A stretch of DNA of 15,787 nucleotides, from NCBI GenBank assembly GCA_945863085.1, contig CAMBCD010000026.1:1-15787 (forward strand), given 5' to 3'. The translations under genes and the position numbers were made by a program. This document shows, one piece after another, positions 6,710-13,684 of this stretch (its first letter is position 1; each line of letters begins with the position of its first letter). The notes below the pieces were generated by a model that had not been told where the DNA came from, did no database searches, and saw only the letters and a program-made list of their open reading frames with translations. The stretch comes from Bordetella parapertussis. Its GTDB lineage: Bacteria > Pseudomonadota > Gammaproteobacteria > Burkholderiales > SG8-41.

Positions 6710-7351
6710 CTGAAACGCATCGCAATACTGATTTCCGGGCGCGGCAGCAACATGGAGGCCCTGCTTGCCGCGGGGCTGCCGGCGGAGATTTGCGCGGTCA
6801 TCAGCAACGATCCCGCGGCCAAAGGCCTGGACACCGCGGCGCGTCATGGCGTGGCCACCACAGCAGTCAATCATCGCGATTACCCGCAGCGTGCGGATTT
6901 TGATGCCGCGCTGGCGCAGGCCATCGACGCTGCAAAGCCCGACTTCGTGGTGCTGGCGGGTTTCATGCGCGTACTGACCGCAGACTTCGTCAACCGTTAT
7001 CACGGCCGCCTGATCAACATCCATCCTTCGCTGCTGCCGGCGTTTCCCGGATTGCACACCCACCGCCAGGCGCTGGATGCCGGCGTGCGCATCCACGGCT
7101 GCACAGTGCATTTCGTCACGCCGCAACTCGACCACGGCCCGATCATCATCCAGGCCGCGGTGCCGGTGCTGCCCGGCGACAGCGAGGACACGCTCGCCAA
7201 ACGGGTGCTCGCCGAGGAGCACCGCATTTATCCGCAGGCCGTACGCTGGTTGTGCGAAGACCGTGTCACGCTTACCACCAACGGACAAGTTCAGATCAGC
7301 GGTGTGCGCAATACCGCGAATGCACTGCTTTCTCCTGCTCCTGATGCTTAA
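6710..7351 (+). CDS. purN: Phosphoribosylglycinamide formyltransferase, apparent CTG start
   Basis: PurN transfers a formyl group from 10-formyl-tetrahydrofolate to GAR in purine synthesis. Starting at CTG 6710 the protein has 213 residues, matching the family (E. coli 212), and begins MKRIAILISGRGSNMEALL with the GRGSN phosphate-binding loop. The catalytic region is LINIHPSLLPAFPGLHTHRQAL, with the conserved Asn and His, then HGCTVHFVTPQLDHGPIIIQ with the catalytic Asp. The first ATG (6752) falls after GRGSN and would remove the first strand and binding loop, so it cannot be the true start of an active enzyme. No ATG, GTG or TTG lies between the in-frame TGA at 6695 and that ATG. AAAGGA at 6698-6703 is well spaced for CTG 6710. 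The end overlaps the next gene by 8 bases. Confidence 0.93.
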   Translation: MKRIAILISGRGSNMEALLAAGLPAEICAVISNDPAAKGLDTAARHGVATTAVNHRDYPQRADFDAALAQAIDAAKPDFVVLAGFMRVLTADFVNRYHGRLINIHPSLLPAFPGLHTHRQALDAGVRIHGCTVHFVTPQLDHGPIIIQAAVPVLPGDSEDTLAKRVLAEEHRIYPQAVRWLCEDRVTLTTNGQVQISGVRNTANALLSPAPDA

Positions 7352-8045
7352 GATATTCATCACCCTGCTGCTCGCCGCTGCACTGCCGGCTTTCGCTGCA
7401 GTCACTCCGCCGCAGGCGGTGCAGGCGCAGTACGAGTTGTCGATGAACGGCGCGCCGATCGCCGTCATGCAGGAAACCTTTGAAATCCGCGACGGCAGTT
7501 ATCAGGCCGCCAGCGAAACCAAGGCCATCGGTGTGTTCACGCTGGTGCAGCGCCGCCCCGGACGCGTCACCAGCAGCGGCGAAGTCGGCAGCAGTGGCCT
7601 GCGTCCGAAGACCTTCGACGGCACACGCGGCACCGGTGATGCGCGGCGGGTAAATGCCGCGTTCGACTGGACCGCAGGCACGCTGATGTTTACCCACGAC
7701 GGCCGCAGCGAAACCGCGACGCTGCCGCCGGGTACGCAGGACCGGCTGTCGGTGATGTACCAGTTCCTGTTTCTGGATCAGGCGAAACTCAAAGGCCTGG
7801 CATTCGCGATGACCAACGGCCGCAAACTCGACCAGTACCGCTACACCATCGGCCCTGACACTGCGATCGACACACCGCTGGGCCGGCTGGCGGTGATTCA
7901 CCTGGTCAAACAACACGCCACCGGTGAAACTGCCACCGAAATCTGGCTGGCGCGCGAGCATCGGCTGATGCCGGTCAAAATGCGCATCGTCGAAGACGAC
8001 GGCAAGCGCTACGAGCAGGTCATCTCCCGCCTGGACATCCGGTGA
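7344..8045 (+). CDS. DUF3108 family protein, exported
   Basis: This is a 233-residue protein of the DUF3108 family, whose biochemical role is not established. It starts with a clear signal peptide (MLKIFITLLLAAALPAFAA, probable cleavage after the AFA region), so it should act in the periplasm or outer envelope. The mature part shows beta-rich repeats, with blocks GLRPKTF, AFDWTAGTLMF, LPPGTQDRLSVMYQF, YTIGPDTAIDTPLGRL and EIWLAREHRLMPVKMRI. The same blocks recur in the next gene, so the two are tandem paralogues. I chose ATG 7344; an in-frame ATG at 7320 would put eight further mostly hydrophobic residues ahead of the lysine. It overlaps the end of purN by 8 bases and the next start by 4, which implies translational coupling. 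Confidence 0.88.
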   Translation: MLKIFITLLLAAALPAFAAVTPPQAVQAQYELSMNGAPIAVMQETFEIRDGSYQAASETKAIGVFTLVQRRPGRVTSSGEVGSSGLRPKTFDGTRGTGDARRVNAAFDWTAGTLMFTHDGRSETATLPPGTQDRLSVMYQFLFLDQAKLKGLAFAMTNGRKLDQYRYTIGPDTAIDTPLGRLAVIHLVKQHATGETATEIWLAREHRLMPVKMRIVEDDGKRYEQVISRLDIR

Positions 8046-9058
8046 AACGCGGCCCTGCGATGCGTTTGCTCGCTGCCGCCGCCCTGTCCGTGGCCGCGCA
8101 CGCCGCCTTGATCGCCGGTTCCTGGCTGACGCTGCCGGAAGCCGCGCCGGAACTGCCGCCGCTGAATGTGCAACTGCAAGCACTGGCGCCGCGACCGGCA
8201 GCAAGGCCGCATGCCGAACCGCAGAAGCAACGGCCACCACAGCGCATTGCCGCAGCACCACGCACCGTACCGCAACCGGAGGTCGCGATACCGGCAGCGC
8301 CGGATCCGGCACCCGTGACCGAAGTCACAGCGCCTGAACCCGTGGCCGTCGCCAGCGCAGCGCCCACGGTATTCCAGACACCTGAAGCACCTCCCCTGCC
8401 CAGCTTCCCGCGCAAGGGCCGCATCACTTACCTGCTGACCATGGGGCCCGACCAGACCCCGGTCGGCCGCACGGTACAAACCTGGGAATTTGACGGTACG
8501 CAGTACACGCTGGGCAGCCAGTCGGAAAGCACCGGCCTGATCGAAATGTTCCGGCCGCACCGTTATTACTACCTGAGCCGCGGCACGGTATCCGACGAAG
8601 GGCTGCGGCCGGAGCGGTTCGTGGCCAGCGTCAAACGCGGCAGCCGCAGCGAGGAATCGCTGGCCGTGTTCAACTGGAAAGAAGGCCAGGTGCATTTGGG
8701 CCGCATGCCGCAACAAAACACGGTGGCCCTGCCCGCAGGCAGCCAGGACCTCATCAGTTTGATGTACCAGCTGGCGCTGGTCCCGCCGGCATCGGGACGC
8801 ATTACCCTACCCTTTACGCGTGGCCGGCAACTGGAAACCACCAGTTTCGACGTATTGCCCGCGGAGACCATCGACACACCGCTGGGCCGCCTGCGCGCCG
8901 TGCCGGTGATCCAGGCCCGCGAAAACGGACGCGAAAGCCTGGCCATATGGCTGGCAACGGAATACCGCAACCTGCCGATCCGCATCCGTTTTTTCAACCG
9001 CGACGGCGAGCTGTCAGGCGAACAGCTGGTCAACGCGATACAAGTCAGCGAACAATGA
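8042..9058 (+). CDS. DUF3108 family protein with TonB-like membrane anchor and proline-rich linker
   Basis: The 338-residue protein starts at GTG 8042, which overlaps the stop of the preceding paralogue (GTGA). A second possible start is ATG 8060. Residues 7-29 form one hydrophobic segment, LLAAAALSVAAHAALIAGSWL. It contains Ser16 and His20 in the SxxxH spacing seen in the TonB transmembrane helix. Residues about 32-120 form a Pro/Ala-rich linker (ELPPLNVQLQAL, APRPAARPHAEPQ, PAAPDPAPVTEV). From about residue 122 a DUF3108 domain follows, with GLRPERF, VFNWKEGQVHLG, LPAGSQDLISLMYQL, ETIDTPLGRL and IWLATEYRNLPIRIRF. It is probably anchored in the inner membrane with the domain in the periplasm. 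Function unknown; TonB-like energy coupling is only inference. Its stop overlaps the methyltransferase start by 4 bases. Confidence 0.85.
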   Translation: MKRGPAMRLLAAAALSVAAHAALIAGSWLTLPEAAPELPPLNVQLQALAPRPAARPHAEPQKQRPPQRIAAAPRTVPQPEVAIPAAPDPAPVTEVTAPEPVAVASAAPTVFQTPEAPPLPSFPRKGRITYLLTMGPDQTPVGRTVQTWEFDGTQYTLGSQSESTGLIEMFRPHRYYYLSRGTVSDEGLRPERFVASVKRGSRSEESLAVFNWKEGQVHLGRMPQQNTVALPAGSQDLISLMYQLALVPPASGRITLPFTRGRQLETTSFDVLPAETIDTPLGRLRAVPVIQARENGRESLAIWLATEYRNLPIRIRFFNRDGELSGEQLVNAIQVSEQ

Positions 9059-10383
9059 AACCTGCATTCAAACCCGCAGCAAAAAAATCCGCCGTCCCGT
9101 TGCCAACGGCGGCACCCGCCCCCGCACGCGTGCCCAATACGCTGCGCCTCGCCGATGCCACAACCGCGCTGTCGCGCGTACTGACTTTCACCTACCCGGC
9201 CGATGCCGTGCTCAGCCGCTATTTCCGCGAACGCCATGTCCTCGGCCCGCAGGACCGCGCGTTTGTCGCCGAGGCCGTGTTCGGCGTGTTGCGCCGGAAA
9301 ATGCTGTTCGACCATGTGGCGCCGCAGGCCACAGCGCGACAGCTGGTGCTGCTGTGGCTGGCGCGCATTGCCGGCTTCAGCAGCCGCGAACTGACCCCGC
9401 TGTGCAAGTCCGACGAAATCCAGTGGCTCAATGCAACACGTTCACAAGCGAGTGCCGTGCCGCTCAGCGCCGAGGCCGACCTGCCGCAATGGATCGTCGA
9501 CCGGCTGCTGCCGCAACACGATGACGACTTCATCCGCACGCTCGGCCGCTCACTGCAGGATCCGGCACCGCTCGACCTGCGGGTCAACACCATACGCAGC
9601 AACCGCGACACCGTGCTCGCCGGCCTCAACGCCAGCGGGATCGAGGCCGTGGCCATGCCGTTCTCGCCGCTCGGCATCCGCGTCAAGGGCAAGCCGTCGA
9701 TCAACCGCCACCCGCTGTTCACCAGCGGCGCCATCGAAGTGCAGGACGAGGGCAGCCAGCTGCTGGGCTACCTGCTGGCGCCGCGGCGCAGCGACCTCGT
9801 GGTCGATTTCTGCGCCGGCGCCGGCGGCAAGACGCTGATGATCGGCGCACTGATGCATACACAGGGCCGGGTTTATGCCTTTGACGTTTCGCAAAAACGG
9901 CTCGATAACCTCAAGCCACGCCTTAAGCGCTCCGGCCTCTCCAACATTCACCCGCTGGTGATCGCGCACGAAAATGATACAAAGGTAAAACGCCTCGCCG
10001 GAAAAATCGATCGCGTGCTGGTCGATGCGCCGTGCAGTGGGCTCGGCACGCTGCGCCGCAACCCGGATCTGAAATTCCGCCAGTCGCCACAGTCCGTCGC
10101 AGAACTGGTCGCCAAGCAGACGGCAATCCTCAATGCCGCAGCACGCCTGGTCAAATCCGGCGGGCGGCTGGTCTACGCAACCTGCAGCCTGCTTGCCGAA
10201 GAAAATCAGGACATCATCCGGGCATTCCTCGACGCGCATCCGGAGTTCAAGGCACTGGATTGCGGCGAACTGCTGCGCCGCCAGGACATCAACCTTGATG
10301 TCGGTGAACAGCTGCAGTTGTGGACGCACATCCACAACACCGACGGTTTTTTTGCCGCGGCAATGGAACGCACTGCAGTCTGA
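9055..10383 (+). CDS. RsmB/NOP-family RNA (cytosine-5) methyltransferase
   Basis: The 442-residue cytoplasmic enzyme belongs to the RsmB/NOP2/NSUN family, which methylates C5 of cytosine in RNA using SAM. The SAM-binding motif VVDFCAGAGGKT lies at about residues 249-260. Motif IV, DAPCSGLGTLRRNPD, supplies the release cysteine at about 327. Motif VI, YATCSLLAEEN, holds the catalytic cysteine at about 377. The N-terminal half, with SRVLTFTYPADAVLSRYF and the RDPAP-like DPAPLDLRVNTI, resembles the NusB-like and N1 regions of RsmB. The usual target would be 16S rRNA C967, but the sequence does not fix the substrate, so I give no symbol. The start ATG 9055 overlaps the previous stop (ATGA). The first 25 residues are Ala/Pro/Lys-rich. 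Confidence 0.9.
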   Translation: MKPAFKPAAKKSAVPLPTAAPAPARVPNTLRLADATTALSRVLTFTYPADAVLSRYFRERHVLGPQDRAFVAEAVFGVLRRKMLFDHVAPQATARQLVLLWLARIAGFSSRELTPLCKSDEIQWLNATRSQASAVPLSAEADLPQWIVDRLLPQHDDDFIRTLGRSLQDPAPLDLRVNTIRSNRDTVLAGLNASGIEAVAMPFSPLGIRVKGKPSINRHPLFTSGAIEVQDEGSQLLGYLLAPRRSDLVVDFCAGAGGKTLMIGALMHTQGRVYAFDVSQKRLDNLKPRLKRSGLSNIHPLVIAHENDTKVKRLAGKIDRVLVDAPCSGLGTLRRNPDLKFRQSPQSVAELVAKQTAILNAAARLVKSGGRLVYATCSLLAEENQDIIRAFLDAHPEFKALDCGELLRRQDINLDVGEQLQLWTHIHNTDGFFAAAMERTAV

Positions 10384-10422
10384 CTGCCCTGCAGCCTGTA
10401 TCTGGCAAACAGCACGCGATGC

Positions 10423-10428
10423 TAGAAT
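10423..10428 (+). promoter_or_regulatory. Possible -10 box before the MscS-type gene
   Basis: The sequence TGCTAGAATTT contains an extended -10 pattern (TGn followed by TAGAAT) 28 bases before the start codon. No convincing -35 box lies 16-18 bases upstream. It would give the channel gene its own transcript separate from the purMN cluster. Weak evidence. Confidence 0.35.
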
Positions 10429-10455
10429 TTCACGCCCAACCTGAACGGCACATTC

Positions 10456-11751
10456 ATGTCCGCATCCGCTGAATTCCACGGCCTGCTGCTCGATCTCTGG
10501 GGCGACCTGCAAAACGTAAAAATCCTCTGGCAGGTGGGCGTACTAGCGGCCTGCACCCTCGTCGGCTGGTTATTGTCACGACGTTATAACCTGCGGGTAC
10601 TCGGCCATGTGCCGGTAGACGCCACGCAGGCGCTGGGCATCGGCAGCATGCAGCGGCTGCTGTTCCCGGTGTCGACGCTGGTGCTGGTGCTGATCACCAA
10701 GTCCGTACTGCGCCACTGGCAAAGCACCCACCTGCTCAATGTTGCCGCTGCGCTGCTGCTGGCGATGGCATTGATCCGCATCTCCATCTACATCATGCGC
10801 CACACCTTCGCTCCCAGCCCGTGGCTGCGCGCGTCCGAGCGCTGGATCAGCTGGCTGGCATGGATCGGCGTCGCGGTCTACCTGACGGGACTCTGGCCAT
10901 TCGTCCGCGATGCGCTGCTGGACATCGATTTCGCCGTCGGCAAGCAGAAATTTTCGCTGCTGCTGGTGCTGCAGGGCGGCCTGTCGGTGATTGCCACCCT
11001 GCTGATCGCGCTGTGGCTGGGCCGCCTCGCCGAAGTGTGGCTGATGGGCGTGACCAGCCTGCAGGCCAATTTGCGCGTGATGTTCTCCAAGCTGGCGCAG
11101 GTGGTGTTGCTGCTGGCGGCCTTCCTGATCGTGCTGCCGGCGGTGGGCATCGACCTCACCGTGCTGTCGGTGTTCGGCGGCATGCTCGGCGTCGGCATCG
11201 GTTTCGGTCTGCAGAAAATCGCCGCCAACTACATCAGCGGTTTCATCATCCTGATGGACCGCTCGGTCAGCATCGGTGATGTGGTTACCATCGGCGAACA
11301 TACCGGCACGCTGACCCAGATGACGGCGCGTTATGTCGTGGTGCGCGCCCCTGGCGGACTGGAAGCATTGATTCCCAATGAAACCATCATCACCTCCACG
11401 GTCATCAATCATTCCTTCAGCGACCGCAAGGTGCAGATCACCCTGCCGATCCAGGTGGCCTATGCAAGCGATCTCGACGCCGCATGCAAAATCATGCTCG
11501 ATGTCGCCAAAAACAACCCGCGGGCACAGCAGGAACCGGCGCCGGCCGCACTGATTACCGGGTTTGCCGACAGTGGCATCAACCTCGAGTTGGGCGTCTG
11601 GGTCGACGACCCCGAAAAGGGCGTCGCCAGCCTGCGTTCCGAACTGTATGCCGGGATCTGGCGCGCCTTCAGCGAACAGGGCATTGAAATCCCCTTTCCG
11701 CAACGTGAAGTACGCATCGTCGGTGAAATTAAATCAACGCCCGAAAAATAG
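10456..11751 (+). CDS. MscS-family mechanosensitive ion channel
   Basis: The 431-residue inner-membrane protein belongs to the MscS family, whose members open under membrane tension to release solutes after osmotic downshock. Hydrophobic segments lie at about residues 23-40, 66-84, 93-113, 129-150, 166-190 and 208-230, followed by the pore helix. The pore region from about 236 reads LSVFGGMLGVGIGFGLQKIAANYISGF, with the Gly/Ala-rich packing and the GLQ turn of MscS. The beta domain follows (RSVSIGDVVTIGEHTGTL; RAPGGLEALIPNETIITSTVINHS), then the alpha-beta cytosolic vestibule (VQITLPIQVAYASDL; WRAFSEQGIEIPFPQREVRI). It has six segments ahead of the pore helix, more than E. coli MscS (286 residues), so it is a larger, multi-helix relative. 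The ribosome site is weak. Confidence 0.92.
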   Translation: MSASAEFHGLLLDLWGDLQNVKILWQVGVLAACTLVGWLLSRRYNLRVLGHVPVDATQALGIGSMQRLLFPVSTLVLVLITKSVLRHWQSTHLLNVAAALLLAMALIRISIYIMRHTFAPSPWLRASERWISWLAWIGVAVYLTGLWPFVRDALLDIDFAVGKQKFSLLLVLQGGLSVIATLLIALWLGRLAEVWLMGVTSLQANLRVMFSKLAQVVLLLAAFLIVLPAVGIDLTVLSVFGGMLGVGIGFGLQKIAANYISGFIILMDRSVSIGDVVTIGEHTGTLTQMTARYVVVRAPGGLEALIPNETIITSTVINHSFSDRKVQITLPIQVAYASDLDAACKIMLDVAKNNPRAQQEPAPAALITGFADSGINLELGVWVDDPEKGVASLRSELYAGIWRAFSEQGIEIPFPQREVRIVGEIKSTPEK

Positions 11752-11883
11752 GGATTATTCAATAAAAACAATGGCTTGAATTATAGTTCCCGGTAAATTC
11801 GGAGGGGCAGGGTATCCCCGGCTATTGTTCTTCAGTACACTCCCCCCGATATAGACGTTATTACGATAAAAGCGAGACGCTGA

Positions 11884-13044
11884 ATGTATACAGGGATTCT
11901 GGATCTGCCGTGGTGGGGCTACGTGGTTTACACGCTGGTCATCACCCATATCACGATTGCCGCAGTGACGATTTACCTGCACCGGCACTCTGCCCACCGT
12001 GCGCTGGATCTACACCCGATCGTGGCCCATTTTTTCCGCTTCTGGCTGTGGCTGACCACCGGCATGCTGACCAAACACTGGACGGCCATCCACCGCAAAC
12101 ACCACGCCAAGTGTGAAACCGTCGACGATCCGCACAGCCCGCAGATTTTCGGCATCCGCAAGGTGCTGCTGCAGGGTGCCGAACTCTACCGCCAGGAAGG
12201 CCGCAACAAAGACACGCTGGAGCGTTACGGTTACGGTACGCCCGACGACTGGCTGGAGCGCAAGGTCTACAGCCACGACCGTTACGGCATCGCCATCATG
12301 CTGATCAGCAACGTGATCCTGGTCGGACCGATCGGCATCACCATCTTTGCGGTGCAGATGCTGTGGATTCCGTTCCTGGCTGCCGGCGTCATCAACGGTA
12401 TCGGCCACTACTGGGGCTACCGCAACTTCCAGCCCGAGGACGCCAGCAGGAACATCATGCCCTGGGGCATCCTGGTCGGCGGCGAAGAACTGCACAACAA
12501 CCATCACGCCTACGCAACTTCGGCAAAACTGTCGAACCGCTGGTATGAGTTCGACATCGGCTGGCTGTATATCCGCATCCTCGAGACCTTCGGGCTGGCG
12601 CATGTCAAGAAAATCGCCCCCAAGCTGGTCCTCGACAACTCCAAAACCAGTTGCGACCTCGCCACACTGCAGGCGGTGGTGACCCATCGCTACGAAGTTG
12701 TGTCCAAATACGCCGCCTCGCTGCGCACCACCTGCGCGCAGGAACTGCAGTCGCTCAAAGGCAAGGCGGTCGGCGTCGACACCAGCAAACTCAAACGCTG
12801 GCTGCACATCGACAAGGCCGCGCTGCCAGCCGCCGAGCTGGAACAGCGCGAGGCAACCATCAAGCACAGCACAGTGCTGACCACCGTGTACACCATGCGC
12901 GATGACCTGGCGCAGCTGTGGCAGCGCTCCACGGCGTCCAAGGAGCAGCTGGTCAAGCAGCTTGAGGACTGGTGTCACCGCGCGGAGAACAGCGGCATCG
13001 AAGCGCTGGAGCAGTTTTCACGGCGCCTGCGCAGCTACGCTTAA
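11884..13044 (+). CDS. Membrane fatty acid desaturase with C-terminal helical extension
   Basis: This 386-residue integral membrane di-iron desaturase is of the acyl-CoA/acyl-lipid delta-9 type, which introduces a double bond into saturated acyl chains. The three histidine boxes are HRHSAH (residues 33-38), HRKHH (70-74) and HNNHH (204-208), with an extra conserved His in NGIGHYWGYRN near 175. Hydrophobic pairs lie at about 10-32, 46-62, 135-155 and 157-173. After about residue 245 the protein continues for some 140 residues as a polar, probably helical or coiled region without membrane segments; betaproteobacterial relatives I recall share this tail. The ATG at 11884 follows a modest GCGAGA purine stretch. 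The 132-base gap upstream is AT-rich near its left end and may hold the promoter, but I could not choose a convincing one. Confidence 0.92.
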   Translation: MYTGILDLPWWGYVVYTLVITHITIAAVTIYLHRHSAHRALDLHPIVAHFFRFWLWLTTGMLTKHWTAIHRKHHAKCETVDDPHSPQIFGIRKVLLQGAELYRQEGRNKDTLERYGYGTPDDWLERKVYSHDRYGIAIMLISNVILVGPIGITIFAVQMLWIPFLAAGVINGIGHYWGYRNFQPEDASRNIMPWGILVGGEELHNNHHAYATSAKLSNRWYEFDIGWLYIRILETFGLAHVKKIAPKLVLDNSKTSCDLATLQAVVTHRYEVVSKYAASLRTTCAQELQSLKGKAVGVDTSKLKRWLHIDKAALPAAELEQREATIKHSTVLTTVYTMRDDLAQLWQRSTASKEQLVKQLEDWCHRAENSGIEALEQFSRRLRSYA

Positions 13045-13059
13045 ATAAGAGCTACAAAA

Positions 13060-13090
13060 ATAAAAAACCCGCCAATGGCGGGTTTTTTAT
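13060..13090. terminator. Bidirectional rho-independent terminator
   Basis: The sequence is a perfect hairpin: AAAAAACCCGCC (13062-13073), a three-base loop AAT, then GGCGGGTTTTTT (13077-13088), with two more flanking A/T pairs. The run of T on each strand makes it work in both directions. It lies 15 bases after the desaturase stop and 17 bases beyond the end of rpmG, so it closes both converging transcripts. Confidence 0.95.
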
Positions 13091-13107
13091 TGCCGCTTGC
13101 GCAGCGC

Positions 13108-13263
13108 CTACTTGATTTTGGCTTCTTTATAAGCCACATGCTTGCGCGCGACGGGATCGAATTTCTTGATCTCCATCTTCTCGGTCATCGTGCGCTTGTT
13201 TTTGGTGGTCGTGTAGAAGTGGCCGGTGCCGGCAGTCGATTCGAGTTTTATTTTTTCACGCAT
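13108..13263 (-). CDS. rpmG: 50S ribosomal protein L33
   Basis: This 51-residue protein of the large ribosomal subunit begins [19 protein letters not shown]. It continues with [25 protein letters not shown], which is the L33 signature. It is the cysteine-free form, lacking the zinc-binding CxxC pairs of zinc-ribbon L33 paralogues. The ATG at 13263 has AAGGA 10 bases upstream. The N-terminus is slightly shorter than common versions, which begin MAKGxREKIKL. The gene lies downstream of rpmB, separated by 109 bases that contain hairpins. This pairing is typical of Proteobacteria. The bidirectional terminator follows. Confidence 0.95.
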   Translation of the reverse strand: MREKIKLESTAGTGHFYTTTKNKRTMTEKMEIKKFDPVARKHVAYKEAKIK

Positions 13264-13285
13264 GTTCGTTTCGTCCTTGGAAAAT

Positions 13286-13326
13286 TGCTGATTGGCTGTT
13301 TCAGTTAATCAGCAGTTTCACTGAAA
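13286..13326 (-). promoter_or_regulatory. Two mutually exclusive stem-loops in the rpmG leader
   Basis: TGCTGATT (13286-13293) can pair with AATCAGCA (13307-13314). Alternatively TTTCAGT (13299-13305) can pair with ACTGAAA (13320-13326). Each stem uses sequence inside the other, so only one can form at a time. They sit directly upstream of the rpmG ribosome site. The pairings are seen in sequence; a regulatory switch is inferred. Confidence 0.35.
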
Positions 13327-13338
13327 TCGGGGGATATA

Positions 13339-13357
13339 AAGGGGGCATAGCCCCCTT
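13339..13357 (-). terminator. Hairpin after rpmB (weak terminator or processing site)
   Basis: AAGGGGGC (13339-13346), loop ATA, and GCCCCCTT (13350-13357) form a stable 8-bp hairpin 15 bases after the rpmB stop. On the minus strand it is followed by TATATCCCCC rather than a long U-run. It may therefore only partly stop transcription, or protect or process the rpmB-rpmG RNA. Confidence 0.5.
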
Positions 13358-13372
13358 GTCTCTATTAAATCC

Positions 13373-13609
13373 TTAGATGTTCATGCCCTGCTCGCGCAGA
13401 TCGGCGAGCACGACATCAATGCCCTTGCGGTCGATGGTACGCAGTCCGGCGGTGGAGACACGAAGGTTGACCCAGCGGTTTTCGCTTTCCACCCAGAACC
13501 GGCGCTTGTGCAGGTTGGGCAGGAAACGGCGCTTTGTCTTGTTGTTGGCATGGGAAACATTGTTCCCGGTCATCGGTTTTTTGCCGGTGACGTCGCAGAC
13601 CCGAGGCAT
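13373..13609 (-). CDS. rpmB: 50S ribosomal protein L28
   Basis: This 78-residue large-subunit protein begins [21 protein letters not shown]. It continues with [31 protein letters not shown] and ends [14 protein letters not shown], which is diagnostic for L28 and of the normal length. ATG 13609 was chosen because GGAG lies about 7 bases upstream and the conserved protein starts here; the open frame back to 13657 is an extension into the promoter. The predicted promoter at 13641-13670 and the hairpin after the stop suggest an rpmB transcript that partly reads into rpmG. Confidence 0.97.
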   Translation of the reverse strand: MPRVCDVTGKKPMTGNNVSHANNKTKRRFLPNLHKRRFWVESENRWVNLRVSTAGLRTIDRKGIDVVLADLREQGMNI

Positions 13610-13640
13610 GGCAGTGCTCCGCAAATTCAGAAAAGGCGCG

Positions 13641-13670
13641 ATCATACACTGGAACACCTGCCCGCCTCAA
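13641..13670 (-). promoter_or_regulatory. Predicted promoter of rpmB-rpmG
   Basis: On the minus strand TTGAGG (plus-strand 13665-13670) and TATGAT (plus-strand 13641-13646) are separated by 18 bases. The -10 is followed by CGCGCC, a GC-rich discriminator of the kind found at stringently controlled ribosomal promoters. The leader to the L28 ATG would be about 25 bases. Confidence 0.6.
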
Positions 13671-13684
13671 CCCATACCGGCAAC

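Noticed and set aside
7296..8312. A 338-codon minus-strand open frame opposite the DUF3108 genes
   Set aside because: Low-complexity His/Arg/Ala product. The plus strand has a signal peptide and conserved paralogous blocks.
8947..9054. Upstream extension of the methyltransferase frame
   Set aside because: It lies wholly inside the second DUF3108 gene, and the ATG overlapping that gene's stop gives a better start.
10576..11703. A 375-codon minus-strand open frame opposite the channel gene
   Set aside because: The product is dominated by His, Gln and Asp and has no recognisable motif. The plus strand encodes a clear MscS-family protein.
12010..12978. A 322-codon minus-strand open frame opposite the desaturase
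   Set aside because: Composition-driven shadow frame; the desaturase carries all three histidine boxes on the plus strand.
13610..13657. Longer L28 start at 13657
   Set aside because: The added residues overlap the predicted -10 box and are not part of L28; ATG 13609 has a ribosome site and matches the family.
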